Positions 35,414-47,499 of a DNA stretch of 64,000 nucleotides are shown one piece after another. The position numbers and the translations under genes were made by a program. Each line of letters starts with the position of its first letter. The first letter of the stretch is position 1. Origin of the DNA: Harmonia axyridis (taxonomy: Eukaryota > Arthropoda > Insecta > Coleoptera > Coccinellidae); the NCBI RefSeq assembly GCF_914767665.1, contig NC_059504.1, positions 684,501 to 748,500 on the forward strand, given 5' to 3'. Below the pieces are notes generated by a model. The model was not told the DNA's origin. It worked only from the letters and a program-made list of their open reading frames with translations, and ran no database searches.

Positions 35414-36229
35414 ACGGGTGTTTTTTTTTCGAGGTATATAACTTTAAGTTGGCATTACTGTTCAAGATGGCGACCGATTTGACAGCTGTCAAGTGATTTA
35501 TTCTCAGTTTGGTTTGGCAATTCATCATAAGTAGACTCTGGCCTGAACAACGCTTGCAAATAGTGCAATTTTATTTCGAAAATAATGGTTCTGTGCGGAA
35601 TACGTATCGCGCACTACGTCCATTTTATTTTGTTTAGCGATGAAGCGCACTTCTGGTTGAATGGCTACCTCAACAAACAAAACTGCCGCATTTGGAGTGA
35701 AGCTATTCCTCAAGTGTATGTCGAAACACCGTTACATCCAGAAAAACTGACTATTTGGTGCGCTTTTTGGGCTGGTGGAATCATTGGTCCGTACTTCTTC
35801 AAAAACGATGATGGCCAGAACGTTACAGTCAATGGTGATCGGTATAGAGCCATGATTACTAACTTTTTCATTCCTGAATTGAACAACCATGATGTCCAGG
35901 AGCTGTGGTTCCAACAAGACGGCGCAACATATCACACAGCTCTTGCTACAATCGATTTATTGAAAGACACGTTTGGTGACCGTCTAATTTCACGTTTTAG
36001 ACCTGTGAATTGGCTTCCAAGATCTTGTGATTTAACACCGGAAAAAGTCATCGAAAATTGGACGTCCAGATTGGACTACATCCGAGCCAGCCGTGGCGGT
36101 CATATGCCAGAAATCATATTTAAAATGTAATACCACAAGATGATCTTGCGGATAAATAAAATTCATGTCAATCGAATAATCGTTGTTTTATTGCAATTTA
36201 AAGTTCTATTGCTCTAAAAAAACACCCTT
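35414..36229 (+). mobile_element. mariner-type element, internally deleted (copy 2)
   Basis: An 816-bp copy with both ends. The left repeat begins ACGGGTGTTTTTTTTTC and the right repeat ends AAAACACCCTT, with TA on both sides. The same junction as in copy 1 joins the N-terminal NNGSVRNTYRALRP-coding bases to LFSDEAHFWLNGY. A second deletion removes the stretch between SCDLTP and EKVIENW. Reading continues from about 35585 to a stop at 36130. It sits inside an older mariner remnant. Confidence 0.88.
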
Positions 36230-36379
36230 TATAACAGTATACTGACAAATGAAGTCGAATTTTGAGAATCTTCTACAGGCACCAATATGTCTTTGAACGA
36301 AACAGTAAAGGGAATAACACTTCGCTAAATAACTATTAAAAATCCACTTTATTTGTTAGTATAATCACTTTCAAGGCTT

Positions 36380-36850
36380 ATGTTGTTATACATGATATCC
36401 AACGCTTCTCATTTATCTTACTCTGCATTACTAAACCTTTTATGTGAAAATATTCGTCTTTGCTTCAAAATAGACTCAAACATCATCGATCAATTTCTTT
36501 TCCTGGAGCATTCTTTTGAGGTCTGCAAAAACCTAGTAATCACTATGGGTGCCAGTTCTGAAGCTTGAGGTGGCTAGTCAAGCAGTTGGAAGCACAATTC
36601 GTTCAATTTGACAATGGTTTTCATCGATTCGTGAAAAGGAGCATTGTTCTGATGAAAGAGGATACTTTTTTTGCATTTGAGGATGTTTTTCTTGATTTCT
36701 GCGATCCAATAACATTTTGTATTATTCACTCTGTTGTTGGTTTTACCTTTGTTAAGATAGTCAATGAGCAATTCACCATTCTTTCCACCCAGCTGACTCT
36801 GTTTTTTAATCAGGAGTGTAGAGAATAGTGATAAATCCATATTTTTCATA
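36380..36850 (-). mobile_element. decayed mariner transposase
   Basis: The - strand shows FHQNNAPFHESMKTIVKLNE, a damaged form of the HQDNAPxHKS catalytic block in which the catalytic Asp is replaced by Asn. Downstream (lower coordinates) lie pieces of the C-terminal region. Stops and frameshifts interrupt it. It is similar to the remnant at 27120-27490 but in opposite orientation. Confidence 0.65.
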
Positions 36851-38655
36851 TTTTCTGAAACAACTGACGAATTAGACCAGGTTTAAAGTCAACATACCAC
36901 CTTCTTCTTTTTTGCTCCTTCTTCTTGACATGAAAATTACGAAAGATAAAAGTGTAGGTATACAAATCATAAATTACATAAAATTCGATACTTCTGATCA
37001 TGATTGAAGAAAAATAATATACCTTCCGCATGATATTTATTTGTCGAACAGTAGAAGAGGAGTAAAGGGAATGTTTGTTTGATTTTTCAAAAGCCAAAGG
37101 AAAAGGGCACATAGCCAACACCTGTTAAAGTTAACCCAGAGAGTCCCCTATCGTTCTTTCGTAATTATAGGTAAACGCAGCTACAAATTACACAATATGT
37201 TACGATTTCGATATCACTGGACTGTCACTAAACGAAGTCAGTCACCCTAGAAATAAGGGTTGAATGCAGGGCCGTATTCGCGAATATACGTCGATCAAAT
37301 GAAAGTCCATCTCCATAGGCAACGCCTTGTTCTGAAAGCCAACTCTCTACAGGATCTTCATGAATTATTGTAACAATTTTTTTACAAATTTTGTGAATTC
37401 TTTGATTCCAAAACTACGATGAGTAATTTTGAAATATTTTAAAGGCTAGTATGATGTACATTCATTTATAAAAAACCCTGTATATCTTTCTAGTTTTTGT
37501 ATTTCGATTGGTTTTTGATTTCCTGGAAAGCCCTAGGTTGCCTTCTTGGTCTTCTATTTTTGATTCTTCCTTCAAACATGCTCTAAGTGACAGTACCATG
37601 TGGTATAGAGTTCTCCAAAAGAAATGATTCCATTTAAAATGGCACTCTCTCTTTGTATTTAGTAGTTTATGGTTAGGTTATCATGGAAAAATACACGCTT
37701 CAACAAAATCAGTATTCATTCGTGAATACTGAGAGAAAATTAAGAAGAATTCTTGAACGACATTATTCATGGCATTTTCAGGTAATTAATATTTCAATAT
37801 TTTTGGTCTTGGTTCTCCTAGAGATATCCCAAAAGTTCAAAGTTTATGATAGTTAGAATAATTTTGTTTTCCTTATTGAGTTTAGCTGAAACATGGTTTT
37901 TTTAAATGTTTGTAATATCATAGTGGCCTTTGGTTGCAATAAGAGGATATAAAACAGGTATTTCGAATGCTGTGAAGATGTTGAGACCTTGTATTCTCTT
38001 GATGTCATTTTTCGATTGGTTTCTAGATATAACAGATTACATATAGGTAACAAACTAGGGTTATTCTCTGGAAGTACGGTTCTGGATATATTGGGCTCGT
38101 GCTGCGGTAATACAATCGAATACGCAATGTATAAAAACAAAATATCGAACCTTATGGGCATCTATTGCACGCTATGATTTGATTATAGGGTGTGAATTGG
38201 AATCAGGTGCAGTTTTCTCTCAACACAAGTGTTTTTAGCATGTGGATATCCACATGATAGCAATGGAGTTCTAATGATACTATCTTCCTGAAATTAGACA
38301 TCATTGTTTCAGTCAATTAACTTACTTATGCAAACTAAATTTCAACTTTGCATTTTCTATGGCTCAACCTAAAATTTTGCATGAAGCTTGAAAATGTTAT
38401 TTGAAATCTATACGCAAAATCTCATCTCAATCGAATCTGTTGTCACTGAGATAATAAGTAGGTACATGATATGTAATTTTGAATGGAGGTTCAAACTTTT
38501 ATTCTAAATCCGAAGCATAATTTTATTATAAGTTAGTTATAAGAAAAACAAATTTTCGATGAGTGCCAAAAAAGCGTTGTTGTCTGGATGAAATTTCAAT
38601 TAATGCTCCTCTCTTAAACTAGAGAAACATCTTTTATGCAAACATTAATTTTCAG
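36851..38655. other. intergenic, upstream of the nuclear receptor, no gene seen
   Basis: No supported coding exon or repeat. A good acceptor (AATTTTCAG) directly precedes the receptor ATG at 38656. A non-coding first exon with the promoter may therefore lie in this stretch or further upstream. Confidence 0.35.
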
Positions 38656-41600
38656 ATGGAAGAAACGACAACAAACTCGAACATAGAGAGTTTATGCAAA
38701 GTTTGTGGGGACAAGGCCTCAGGAAAACATTATGGAGTGGCCAGCTGTGACGGTTGCAGGGGCTTCTTCAAACGCAGCATCCGCAGGTTAGTGGCTGATA
38801 AATCTTTGCACATATTTTTCCTCTCTACTTTGATCTTCGATGATTTTCTTACAGAAATTTGGAATATATATGTAAGGAGAATGGTTGTTGTGTGGTGGAC
38901 GTCACAAGGAGGAATCAGTGTCAAGCTTGTCGCTTCAAGAAATGCCTCCAAGTGAATATGAAACGAGATGGTGAGTGATTTTGTTGTATTCTTTAGATAA
39001 ACGCTTCCAATTCTTAAATCAGTTGCATATTGGAATAGTTTCAGCCATTACTATCTGGTAGTAAAGGGTGTTTTTTTTAGAGCTATAGAACTTTAAATTG
39101 CAATAAAACAACGATTCGATTGACATGAATTTTCATTATCCGCAAGATAATCTTGTGGCATTACATTTTAAATATGATTTCTGGCATATGACCGCCACGG
39201 CTGGCTCAGATGTAGTCCAATCTGGACGTCCAATTTTCGATGACTTTTTCCAACATTTGTGGCCGTATATCGGCAATAACACGGCGAATGTTGTCTTCCA
39301 AATGGTCAAGGGTTTGTGACTTATCCGCACAGACCAATGACTTTACATAGCCCTACAGTCTAGCGGTGTTAAATCACAAGATCTTGGAAGCCAATTCACA
39401 GGTCCAAAACGTGAAATTAGGCGGTCACCAAACGTGTCTTTCAATAAATCGATTGTGGCACGAGCTGTGTGACATGTTGCGCCGTCTTGTTGGAACCACA
39501 GCTCCTGGACATCATGGTTGTTCAATTCAGGAATGAAAAAGTTAGTAATCATGGCTCTATACCGATCACCATTGACTGTAACGTTCTGGCCATCATCGTT
39601 TTTGAAGAAGTACAGACCAATGATTCCAGCAGCCCATAAAGCGCACCAAACTGTCAGTTTTTCTGGATGTAACGGTGTTTCGACATACACTTGAGGATTA
39701 GCTTTACTCCAAATGCGGCAGTTTTGTTTGTTGACGTAGCCATTCAACCAGAAGTGCGCTTCATCGCTAATGGACGTAGTGCGCGATACGTATTCCGCAC
39801 AGAACCATTATTTTCGAAATATGCACTATTTGCAAGCGTTGTTTAGGCGTGAGTCTATTCATAATAAATTGCCAAACCAAACTGAGAATAAATCACTTGA
39901 TAGCTGTTAAATCGGTCGCCATCTTGAACAGTAATGCCAACTTAAAGTTATATACCTCGAAAAAAAACACCCGTTATAACTATTTATAATTACAACAAGA
40001 TTTTGAGCTCTCATTCCCTGAACATATCGCTCCGTCACAATGTTTGTTTTTTTTTCGAATTTTTAACAAGTAATGGTTTCAAATGTTTTCTTGAGCAAAT
40101 ATCTATTATCGGAAATAATGAACCGGAAGTGTCTATGAAAGTTTCTTATTAATCACAACACACATCTGATTTTCATCCACTCTTCGATATCCTTCCCAAT
40201 ATCGAATTTTATACGAAACGATTGATCTGCGAACCGTAACATGTGAAGTAAATATCATCCCTTGGCTTGTTTATTTTGTTGTTCCATCGAAAACACTCCG
40301 TCATATCAAACGACGATGCGGTTGACATTTGACACTTTCATCCCCCTATTAAAGGGGTGTTTATATTGAAGAGACTCCAGATTGCCACGCTTGCTAATTG
40401 AGTAGTTTTTTCTATTTATTTTTCTTGATGGAGATCCATTGAATTCGTTCAAGAAAAAAGATCGTTATGGATTTGTCACAGTAAAGATGAATTTTCATCA
40501 TGGGAGTGCCACAACAATAAAAAATGATGAAATGAGAAAGAACCTTGCAAAAAACACTTTTATTTAACTTATTGTATGAAAGAACCGAGACTATCAACTT
40601 TTTTGAAATAGAAACAGAAATAAAATCACTATAAATCATAACAAAATAGTAAATAATAAAAAAATTGAGTTATTTATATTGAGAAACCTTCAGGCTTTGT
40701 TTAATTTCATAATTTTAAAATTTAAACTTATAGATTCGTTGCTTAACCTATTGCGGGTTTTTTTAACTGTTACAGGCAGCTCTGGAAAATTGCCTTACAA
40801 CAGGAGCTGAAGATATTGGCGTCGATAAAAAATCCTTGGCCATTCTGGCCAAGTTTGGAAAGATATTTCTGAAACTACCAAAATCTACCGATAGATTTCA
40901 TAGAAATGTAAAAAAACTACTAATAAAGTCACACTGGCGAATGCTTCAGTCTCTAGGCGCTTGAGGAATCCACTTATTTAGTCTAAGCGCGCACAAAATT
41001 GCAGAAATATATGCAGTGAGACGTGTGCATATCAAGTTCAAGTAATATCAAGTAGCTTGATATCAAATCAAGCAATAAATATCTAAAACCAAGTCAAGTC
41101 AAGCTCAAGTATGTAATTTTTCACGAGCTTGATTTTCAAGTCAGGTAGTAGGTTAAAATGTCCAGCTACTTGGCTTGATGAATCACTATTTATAAGGATG
41201 GAGATTTAAATAGAGATGCAAAAACCGTTTTCGAAATTTTCGTTCTCAATTATTCTTATTTTCTAACACAATTGTATTTTAATACTTAATTCGTTTACAA
41301 AAGTGTTATATAATGATGCAACAATAAAAGAGTTGGCATGAAGAACAGCGTAATAATTTATATTCGAAAAATCAAGTTTTTTGTGATTTGAATCACTAGG
41401 AAAATATTTTTTTTGTAAATTATCGTTTTCTTCCTCAAAATCATCGATAAAATTATTTGATATCCCGGCCGATAAGTTATGAATATTTGAGATGGAACAC
41501 GCTCGAAATTTGAATATTTATTGATAATTAGGGAGTAGAGGGAGAAGCCATCGACCGACCAATCACGTAGCTGGTTGCAAGTCACTATAATGAAAAATTC

Positions 41601-43860
41601 ATTCGATGCCTGTGTAATCATCATTAGGGCTGTTCGTTTGGTGACCTGTGTACGTCCTTTCGGACAGGTGGAAAATGATGGAAAAGTTCCCAGACCTTGG
41701 GCAGTGTTGGACTCAGGGGCTGGGTTGAAAAACGCAACAATACGTTTTCAAAAATATTACAAGTTATTAGAATTTTACTTGGAAAAAATGAGGAATGCAT
41801 TATAGTGAAGTTAGGAACTTTTGAGCGGTCGTTAACTCATGCCCTGATGAGACCCTTGGGTAGCACTCCCAAGTCAACAATGAGCTCTCGAAACTTTGAA
41901 CCAAGATCCTCAGCTTGGCATAACTGTAATCTATGTGCCCCTCTTTTGAGATCTCTGTCAATGCATTTTTGACTTTTTGAGCATACATATCTTGGGGTTT
42001 CTGCCTACAAGACAGAAGTTTCTTGAACCATAGGAACGGATAACCTTATTTTGGGTCTTCTTTTCCTAATGTAAATTAAAACTCCACTCAATAAACACTT
42101 TACTCAACAAATCTCGAGCTTAATATGTCAAAACACTTAGATACTATGTCTTTAAGAAGATTAACATTTAGAATCCCTGAATAAATGCACCAAGTGACGT
42201 GCTATACTTCTGCAGCCAAGTTGAATATGGAAAGAAGAAGAAGAGAAATTCTCATTTTCATTTTTATTATTTTCTTTCAGCTGTGCAGCATGAGAGAGCC
42301 CCAAGATCAGTTCAGAGTGGTTTACACTATCCTCTTGGATTTGGCGGTAGACTAAGAGGAATCCACAGTTCCCCAATATACGGTGCAATACCGATGCACC
42401 ATCTTCAAGTTCCCAACGTATCAGATCCTTTTCCACCTCTCTTCACAACAAACCATGCAGGCTCCTATTTTCACCAAAGTTTTCTTCATCCAAACTTCAT
42501 CAATTCACTATCAAAACCAACGGCGATACACACCGGAAACTTGTGTAAGTTACAATTACAAAAACCATGCAAGGATCGATGATTATTTGAATTCTTTTAA
42601 AGGCATGTCACCTTCCTACTCCATGAAGCAATCAAACTTGAATAGTCTCCATCAAATTGCAATAAAGGAAGATGAGGTTAGCAGTTCAGAAGAAGGGCAC
42701 TTGGAGAAGGGTACAGACGGTAGGAATACCATTTATTTTTATAGAACACTTGTTTTACCTTCATCTTCAGAATTTTTGGGTTTTGAAGTTCTTTGTGAAC
42801 TAGAGAGCTTCCGGGTGACCAGTTTTTTTTTTTTTGCAGAAAACCTACAGTTCAAAAGCCGACTGGAAATACCCATTTTGAGCGATGTAAATAGGAACAA
42901 TACGAGGATATCAGAACATTCAAATCTCACCTTATTTCCTGTAGAGAACATTTATGAATCTGCTGCTAAATTACTCTTTCTTGCGATAAAATGGGCGAGA
43001 ACGATTCCTTCATTTCTTCAGTTGTCTTTCAGAGATCAGTCAATTCTTCTGGAGGAGAGTTGGAGTGAACTTTTTGTGCTTACTGCTTCGCAGTGGGCTC
43101 TTTCCCTAGATGAAAGTAAGTTTCATTGTATATTCACGATAAAGTATTCGTTTTATTGAAGGGAATTTCATTCAGAAACTTGAGTTGTTTTGTTTTTCCT
43201 AATTCAAACTTTAACTCCTTGCAGCTGTCCTGATAAGTAACGCTGTGGCACCATCTTCAAGACATTCAGCTTTGGAAGATGATGCAAGAAAACTCCGAGA
43301 AATTATTAACAGATTGACAGTTCTTAGACTGGACCATACGGAGCATGCTTGTTTGAAAGCACTTGTCCTCTTCAAAGCTGGTGAGCATACAATTTTCTTC
43401 AACATCTTTGGTGCTTCAAAATTCCAAATTAGTGTTAACACTAGCCCGGACAATCAAATAATTGAGGAAAGAACTTTGAATACAATTAGTTCAATTGTAA
43501 ACAGTCGATATTTCCATTAATTTTTCCTTGGTAGAACAAACAGTATATAATTCAAAACAATGAACAAAAAGCCAACAATGGTAGGTAATATTTGGTTTTA
43601 TATTTGCAGATTGCCGAGGACTTTGTGAACCAAGTCATATAGAACTCCTCCAAGACCAGACGCACATGATGCTGCAAGAATATTGTGGCCAAAGGCATAA
43701 CGTGAATAAGGGTAGATTTGGAAAATTACTCCTCACTCTTCCTGCAATACAATCGGTACCTAAAAGGGGCCTTGAGGAACTCCTTTTCAGACAGACAGTT
43801 GGGGATGTTGCAATTGATAGATTACTGGCTGATTTGGCTAAAAATACTCAAACTCACTGA
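38656..43860 (+). CDS. NR2E-group nuclear receptor (NR2E6/PNR-like)
   Basis: Seven exons join in phase to 436 residues: 38656-38786, 38855-38970, 42281-42544, 42603-42719, 42840-43115, 43225-43380, 43610-43860. The DNA-binding domain (about residues 14-82) has both zinc fingers: CKVCGDKASGKHYGV, CDGCRGFFKRSIRR, and CKENGCCVVDV with RNQCQACRFKKC. The following AVQHERAPRS is typical of NR2E receptors such as tailless. The ligand-binding domain starts near residue 235 (ENIYESAAKLLFLAIKWAR; FRDQSILLEESWSELFVL) and ends with a plausible AF-2 helix, DVAIDRLLADL. It binds DNA half-sites in the nucleus, probably as a repressor like its relatives. Intron 2 is 3.3 kb and contains a mariner-type insertion. 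Placement in NR2E6 rather than tailless, dissatisfaction or Hr83 is inference from the CDGCRG P-box and NLEY-x-CKENG. Confidence 0.92.
39064..39974 (-). mobile_element. mariner-type element, internally deleted (copy 3)
   Basis: A 911-bp copy with both terminal repeats and flanking TA, inserted in intron 2 of the nuclear receptor in antisense orientation. The shared deletion junction is present near 39785-39805. The frame runs from NGYVNKQNCRIW through WFQQDGATCHTARATIDLL to SCDLTPLDC, where a small change ends it. Unlike copies 1 and 2 it keeps the QTLDHLEDNIRRVIADI-coding region, though out of frame. Confidence 0.88.
39975..42280. other. rest of nuclear receptor intron 2
   Basis: Mostly featureless intron. 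A 63-codon open stretch at 40776-40964 follows a good splice acceptor (TTTTTTTAACTGTTACAG), and CTTGACTTGA-rich repeat sequence lies at 41030-41190. No protein similarity was recognised. Confidence 0.4.
41030..41190. repeat. CAAGTCAAG-rich hairpin-like repeat (decayed copy)
   Basis: Several inverted and direct CAAGTCAAG, TAGCTTGATATCAA and CAAGTAGCTTGATAT strings occur here. They are similar to the better-preserved palindromic elements at 60094-60218 and 61098-61224. The ends are not clear. Confidence 0.45.
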
Positions 43861-44698
43861 AATTTATTATGAAAATGTATTATATGTTTCGTAGATATAT
43901 GTATATGAAAATAAGAAACTAAGTAAACATGTGTTTTTATACTAAAATGCCCTATCGATTTATAAACTACCACTATAATTAATTAGAAAATGATCAAACC
44001 TATACATTCCATTATTCAGCAAGATCCCAGAGCTTCCAGATTTTATATTCTGATTCGAAAATATGTATAATAAAAGGCTACATTGCGACATCTGCTAGCG
44101 TATTTCTGAACTATCCCTCGCCATCTGTAGAGCGAAAGCTGTATTGATTTTAGGGGTTGAAATCTGAATAGGGCGGTTGGAGCTACAAATTAGTTCAGTC
44201 CACTGCCTTTAGATAGCACAGTTTAGTTCGTTAATTAGGACATAGATGGCGAAAAGTGGAATTATCGAATTTTTGAACAGAAATTGAGACTGGTAATCCC
44301 TCTATTATAACATTGCATATAAAATTTATTCAGAGCCAAGATAAATCTTCAATTTTTCTAGGAGAGTTCTATTACATATTTTTTGAGCAAAAAATCTTTG
44401 GTATTACGAAATTATTGTTTTGTACCGATTAAATTATAAAATTTATATATTTCCCTCTCTTGATATCACAGATAACAAAATATTACGGAGATGTAACATA
44501 GAAAAACCAATCAGATCTGTTTTGACATCCACTTTTTTTTGTTTCAACTGAGTATTGTCAAAAGTGATTTTCATCTTTCACGAATATGCATCGTATCAAT
44601 AAAATAGTGTTATTGAAAGAAAGCTCATAATCCTGTGTTTGTCCTTTGAAATTATCAGTAGATTCTGTTTGTTGATCTAATGTGAAAACCACCAAATC
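43861..44698. other. intergenic between the nuclear receptor and the coiled-coil gene
   Basis: Both genes are on the + strand. An AATAAA near 44068 may belong to the receptor transcript. The rest should contain the coiled-coil gene's promoter. No other gene is visible. Confidence 0.35.
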
Positions 44699-47439
44699 AT
44701 GTCATCCTACGTCAACAAAAAAACGCGAGTCTTCACCTCACCTGGTTCTACCAGGGTCATCCAGAAAAGATCGGAGTCAAGATTGAAAAGCATCAGATCA
44801 GCAACTGACAACAGAGCATGGACCGACTGCGTGGAAGATCGGAGACAATATATTCTGGAACTTATCAAAACGAAAGCTGGGGTGAGCAAGCTCTAAAAGA
44901 TACTAGGAGTCTTATAGCTAAAGCAGCATTGAGATATTCATTCATGATGATCAACCTTTCAACCTGCATTGAATTAAAAAAAAATTATAAATTACGCAAA
45001 TCTTTTTAGGGAATGTCCTTGGGCAAGTATATCCCCATTGAAGTTATTATTGATTGCCTGCTAGCTAACAAAAATGCCCAGATAGAAGAGTTACGAAGAC
45101 AATTAGAAGCCTGCAGAAAAGGGGTGAGGACGATTTCAGTTATTTTGTTATTTTCCAAAAAAAGTAGAAGAAATTTTATTATTACCGCAACGATGATATG
45201 CTCATTTTTCTTATAAAATTGTACAGATTTCATTAATGAAGTTGAAGCAAACTGTAATATTGGAATGCGTATGGTATTTCCTAAAGAAAAACATTATTTC
45301 GTCAATAAACTCCAGTTTTTAGACAAATTATGGCACTCATAGCTGTCATTACGTCCGTTTGTAATGTAAAATTTAAGAAAACCTTTCCATAACCGTTCAT
45401 TGTGGTTTTGTGTTTATGCTGAAGGAAGGAACTAAAAAAACCGAATTCTGGTTCACTAAACAATGAAATTGTGAAAAATTTTACAGGATTAACAATAAAA
45501 CTTCAAAGCGACACGAGAAAGGGTTGAGCATAAACAAAATGAAATGCTATAATACGTATTTCTAGAAGTTTCACTTGAAAATGATGTTTTTGAGTTCTAA
45601 TTGGCTTATTCCATACTTTACATTAAATTCCCAATCTATTTTTACCAGAACCCTGGAGGAGACAAGAAACCAGCTCCAGCGCCGAAACCTAAACCTGAGA
45701 AGCCTCCAGAACCAGTTCCAACGAAGAAAGAGGAACCACCGAAGGCAGAGAAAAAAGTGGAAGTGCCTCCTCCTCCCCCTCCAAAGGAAGTGAAACCACC
45801 AGAACCAGTTGCTCCACCACCTCCAAAGGAAGTGAAACCACCTGAACCTGTTGCTCCACCTACGCCTCCACCACCTCCAAAGGTGGAGCCTCCAAAGGTG
45901 GAGGAAGTCAAAGCACCAATCAAAGAGGAGAAACCCGAACCCCCTCCAGTTGAGAAGAAGGAACCTACTCCCGTGCCTAGTGTAGTAGCTGAACCTCCAA
46001 AACCGGCAGGGGTAGAACCAGTTCCTGTTGGGGCAGAAGGTGGAAAAGAGGGAGAGGACAAACTGGGAGATAAAGAAAAGAAGGGAGAAGAGAAAGGGGA
46101 TGTAGATGAAAGCGCACTTGCTGCAGCTGCTGCTGCATTGAAGGATAAAGTGAGTTGGGTTGTTTTTGAAAGCAGTTGAATTGAACATATTGTTTTTATC
46201 TCTTCTATCTGTTATTTTCGTTTGTATACCTTCACATTATAGATATGTAACGTATAACATTTCAGGATAAAATTGAAAAACCGGATGAAGAAAAAGGCCT
46301 TCGTGGTGAATTCCAAAAGACCGTAGTAGGAGATGTTAGTAAAGGTGAGTTTTCGTAGCCGAAAAGAGTATATACCTAACCTAAATCAATTTAACGAATT
46401 CATTCTTCAGAGTCGCAGCTGAAGGATTCCGGTGCCCAGGAAGAGTCTCTGAGAAGATCCTTCGCCAAGATAGCAGAAACAATGGACGACGACATGGAAA
46501 AAGGTATTATAGAAGCTTCGTCGCCGAAGAAGGACAAGGACGAAATCATCCTCTTCCTGCAGAAAAAACTAGAGGTATTCTCGATTACTTTGTCCACACT
46601 ATCATTTCTCTAACCCGCTTATCCAACCAAGGAGCAAAGATTGGCGAATCAGTTGGCAGAAAGGGCGATAAAGCAGTTGGAGGGCGTGGAGAAGATCCTG
46701 GACCAGGGGCTGAAGCTTCGCTGCAACTTGACTTGCACCAACGTGTGCGATCCTTGTCCCGTCAAGGTGAAGAAGATGAACAACATGGACAACATGAAAC
46801 AGAGGCTGGACGACCTGATGAAGGAGAGGGACGGGCTGCAACTGAAGGTTTCCGATTTGGAAAAGCAGCTGACTGGTGGGAACGGAAGTCCGGATGACGT
46901 GACCGACGATCAGATCGTTTCGTCAAACGAATTGAGGAATCGACTGGATCGAGTTACAGGGTGAGTATGCTAGAGGAAGATAAAATGTATTTATTGACTC
47001 AAAGCCAAGAGCCATCGAACTTAAGTCTTTCAGCTACGTTAGATTATAGATGGAAGTCTTGCAGAACTGCCACCAGTTAGATATTATGTTCTATACCAAC
47101 TCAAAAAATTCCAAGGAGTCTAACAAATGGATATATCTGACAACCTTCAGGAAAGCCTTGGCTAACACTTCCTGGATTAAGGACTTGCTTGCCAATATGT
47201 CTTCTTCTCAGGTTGGCCAGTTCTGCACACTTGAAAAGTATTAACCGACAGGTTAATACAGAACAGAATAACTTATACAAACTGTTCCATCAGCAGTCCC
47301 ACAATATCTAAAAGCTTATCTCGTGGCAGCTGCTTGAGATTCTTTATGTGAGATGAAATCTTGCCATTCATTTTTGAGCTTGAAATAGTCAGGCTGCATT
47401 CCTTCCAGTGACGGCTCGTGCCCTCGAGATGTGGGTCGG

Positions 47440-47499
<60 letters not shown>

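Noticed and set aside
45571..46188. Long minus-strand frames opposite the Pro-rich exon of the coiled-coil gene
   Set aside because: They are antisense shadows of a repetitive Pro/Glu/Lys-coding exon, which turns into Gly/Ser/Phe- or Trp/Arg-rich strings. The + strand frame has proper splice sites and phase.
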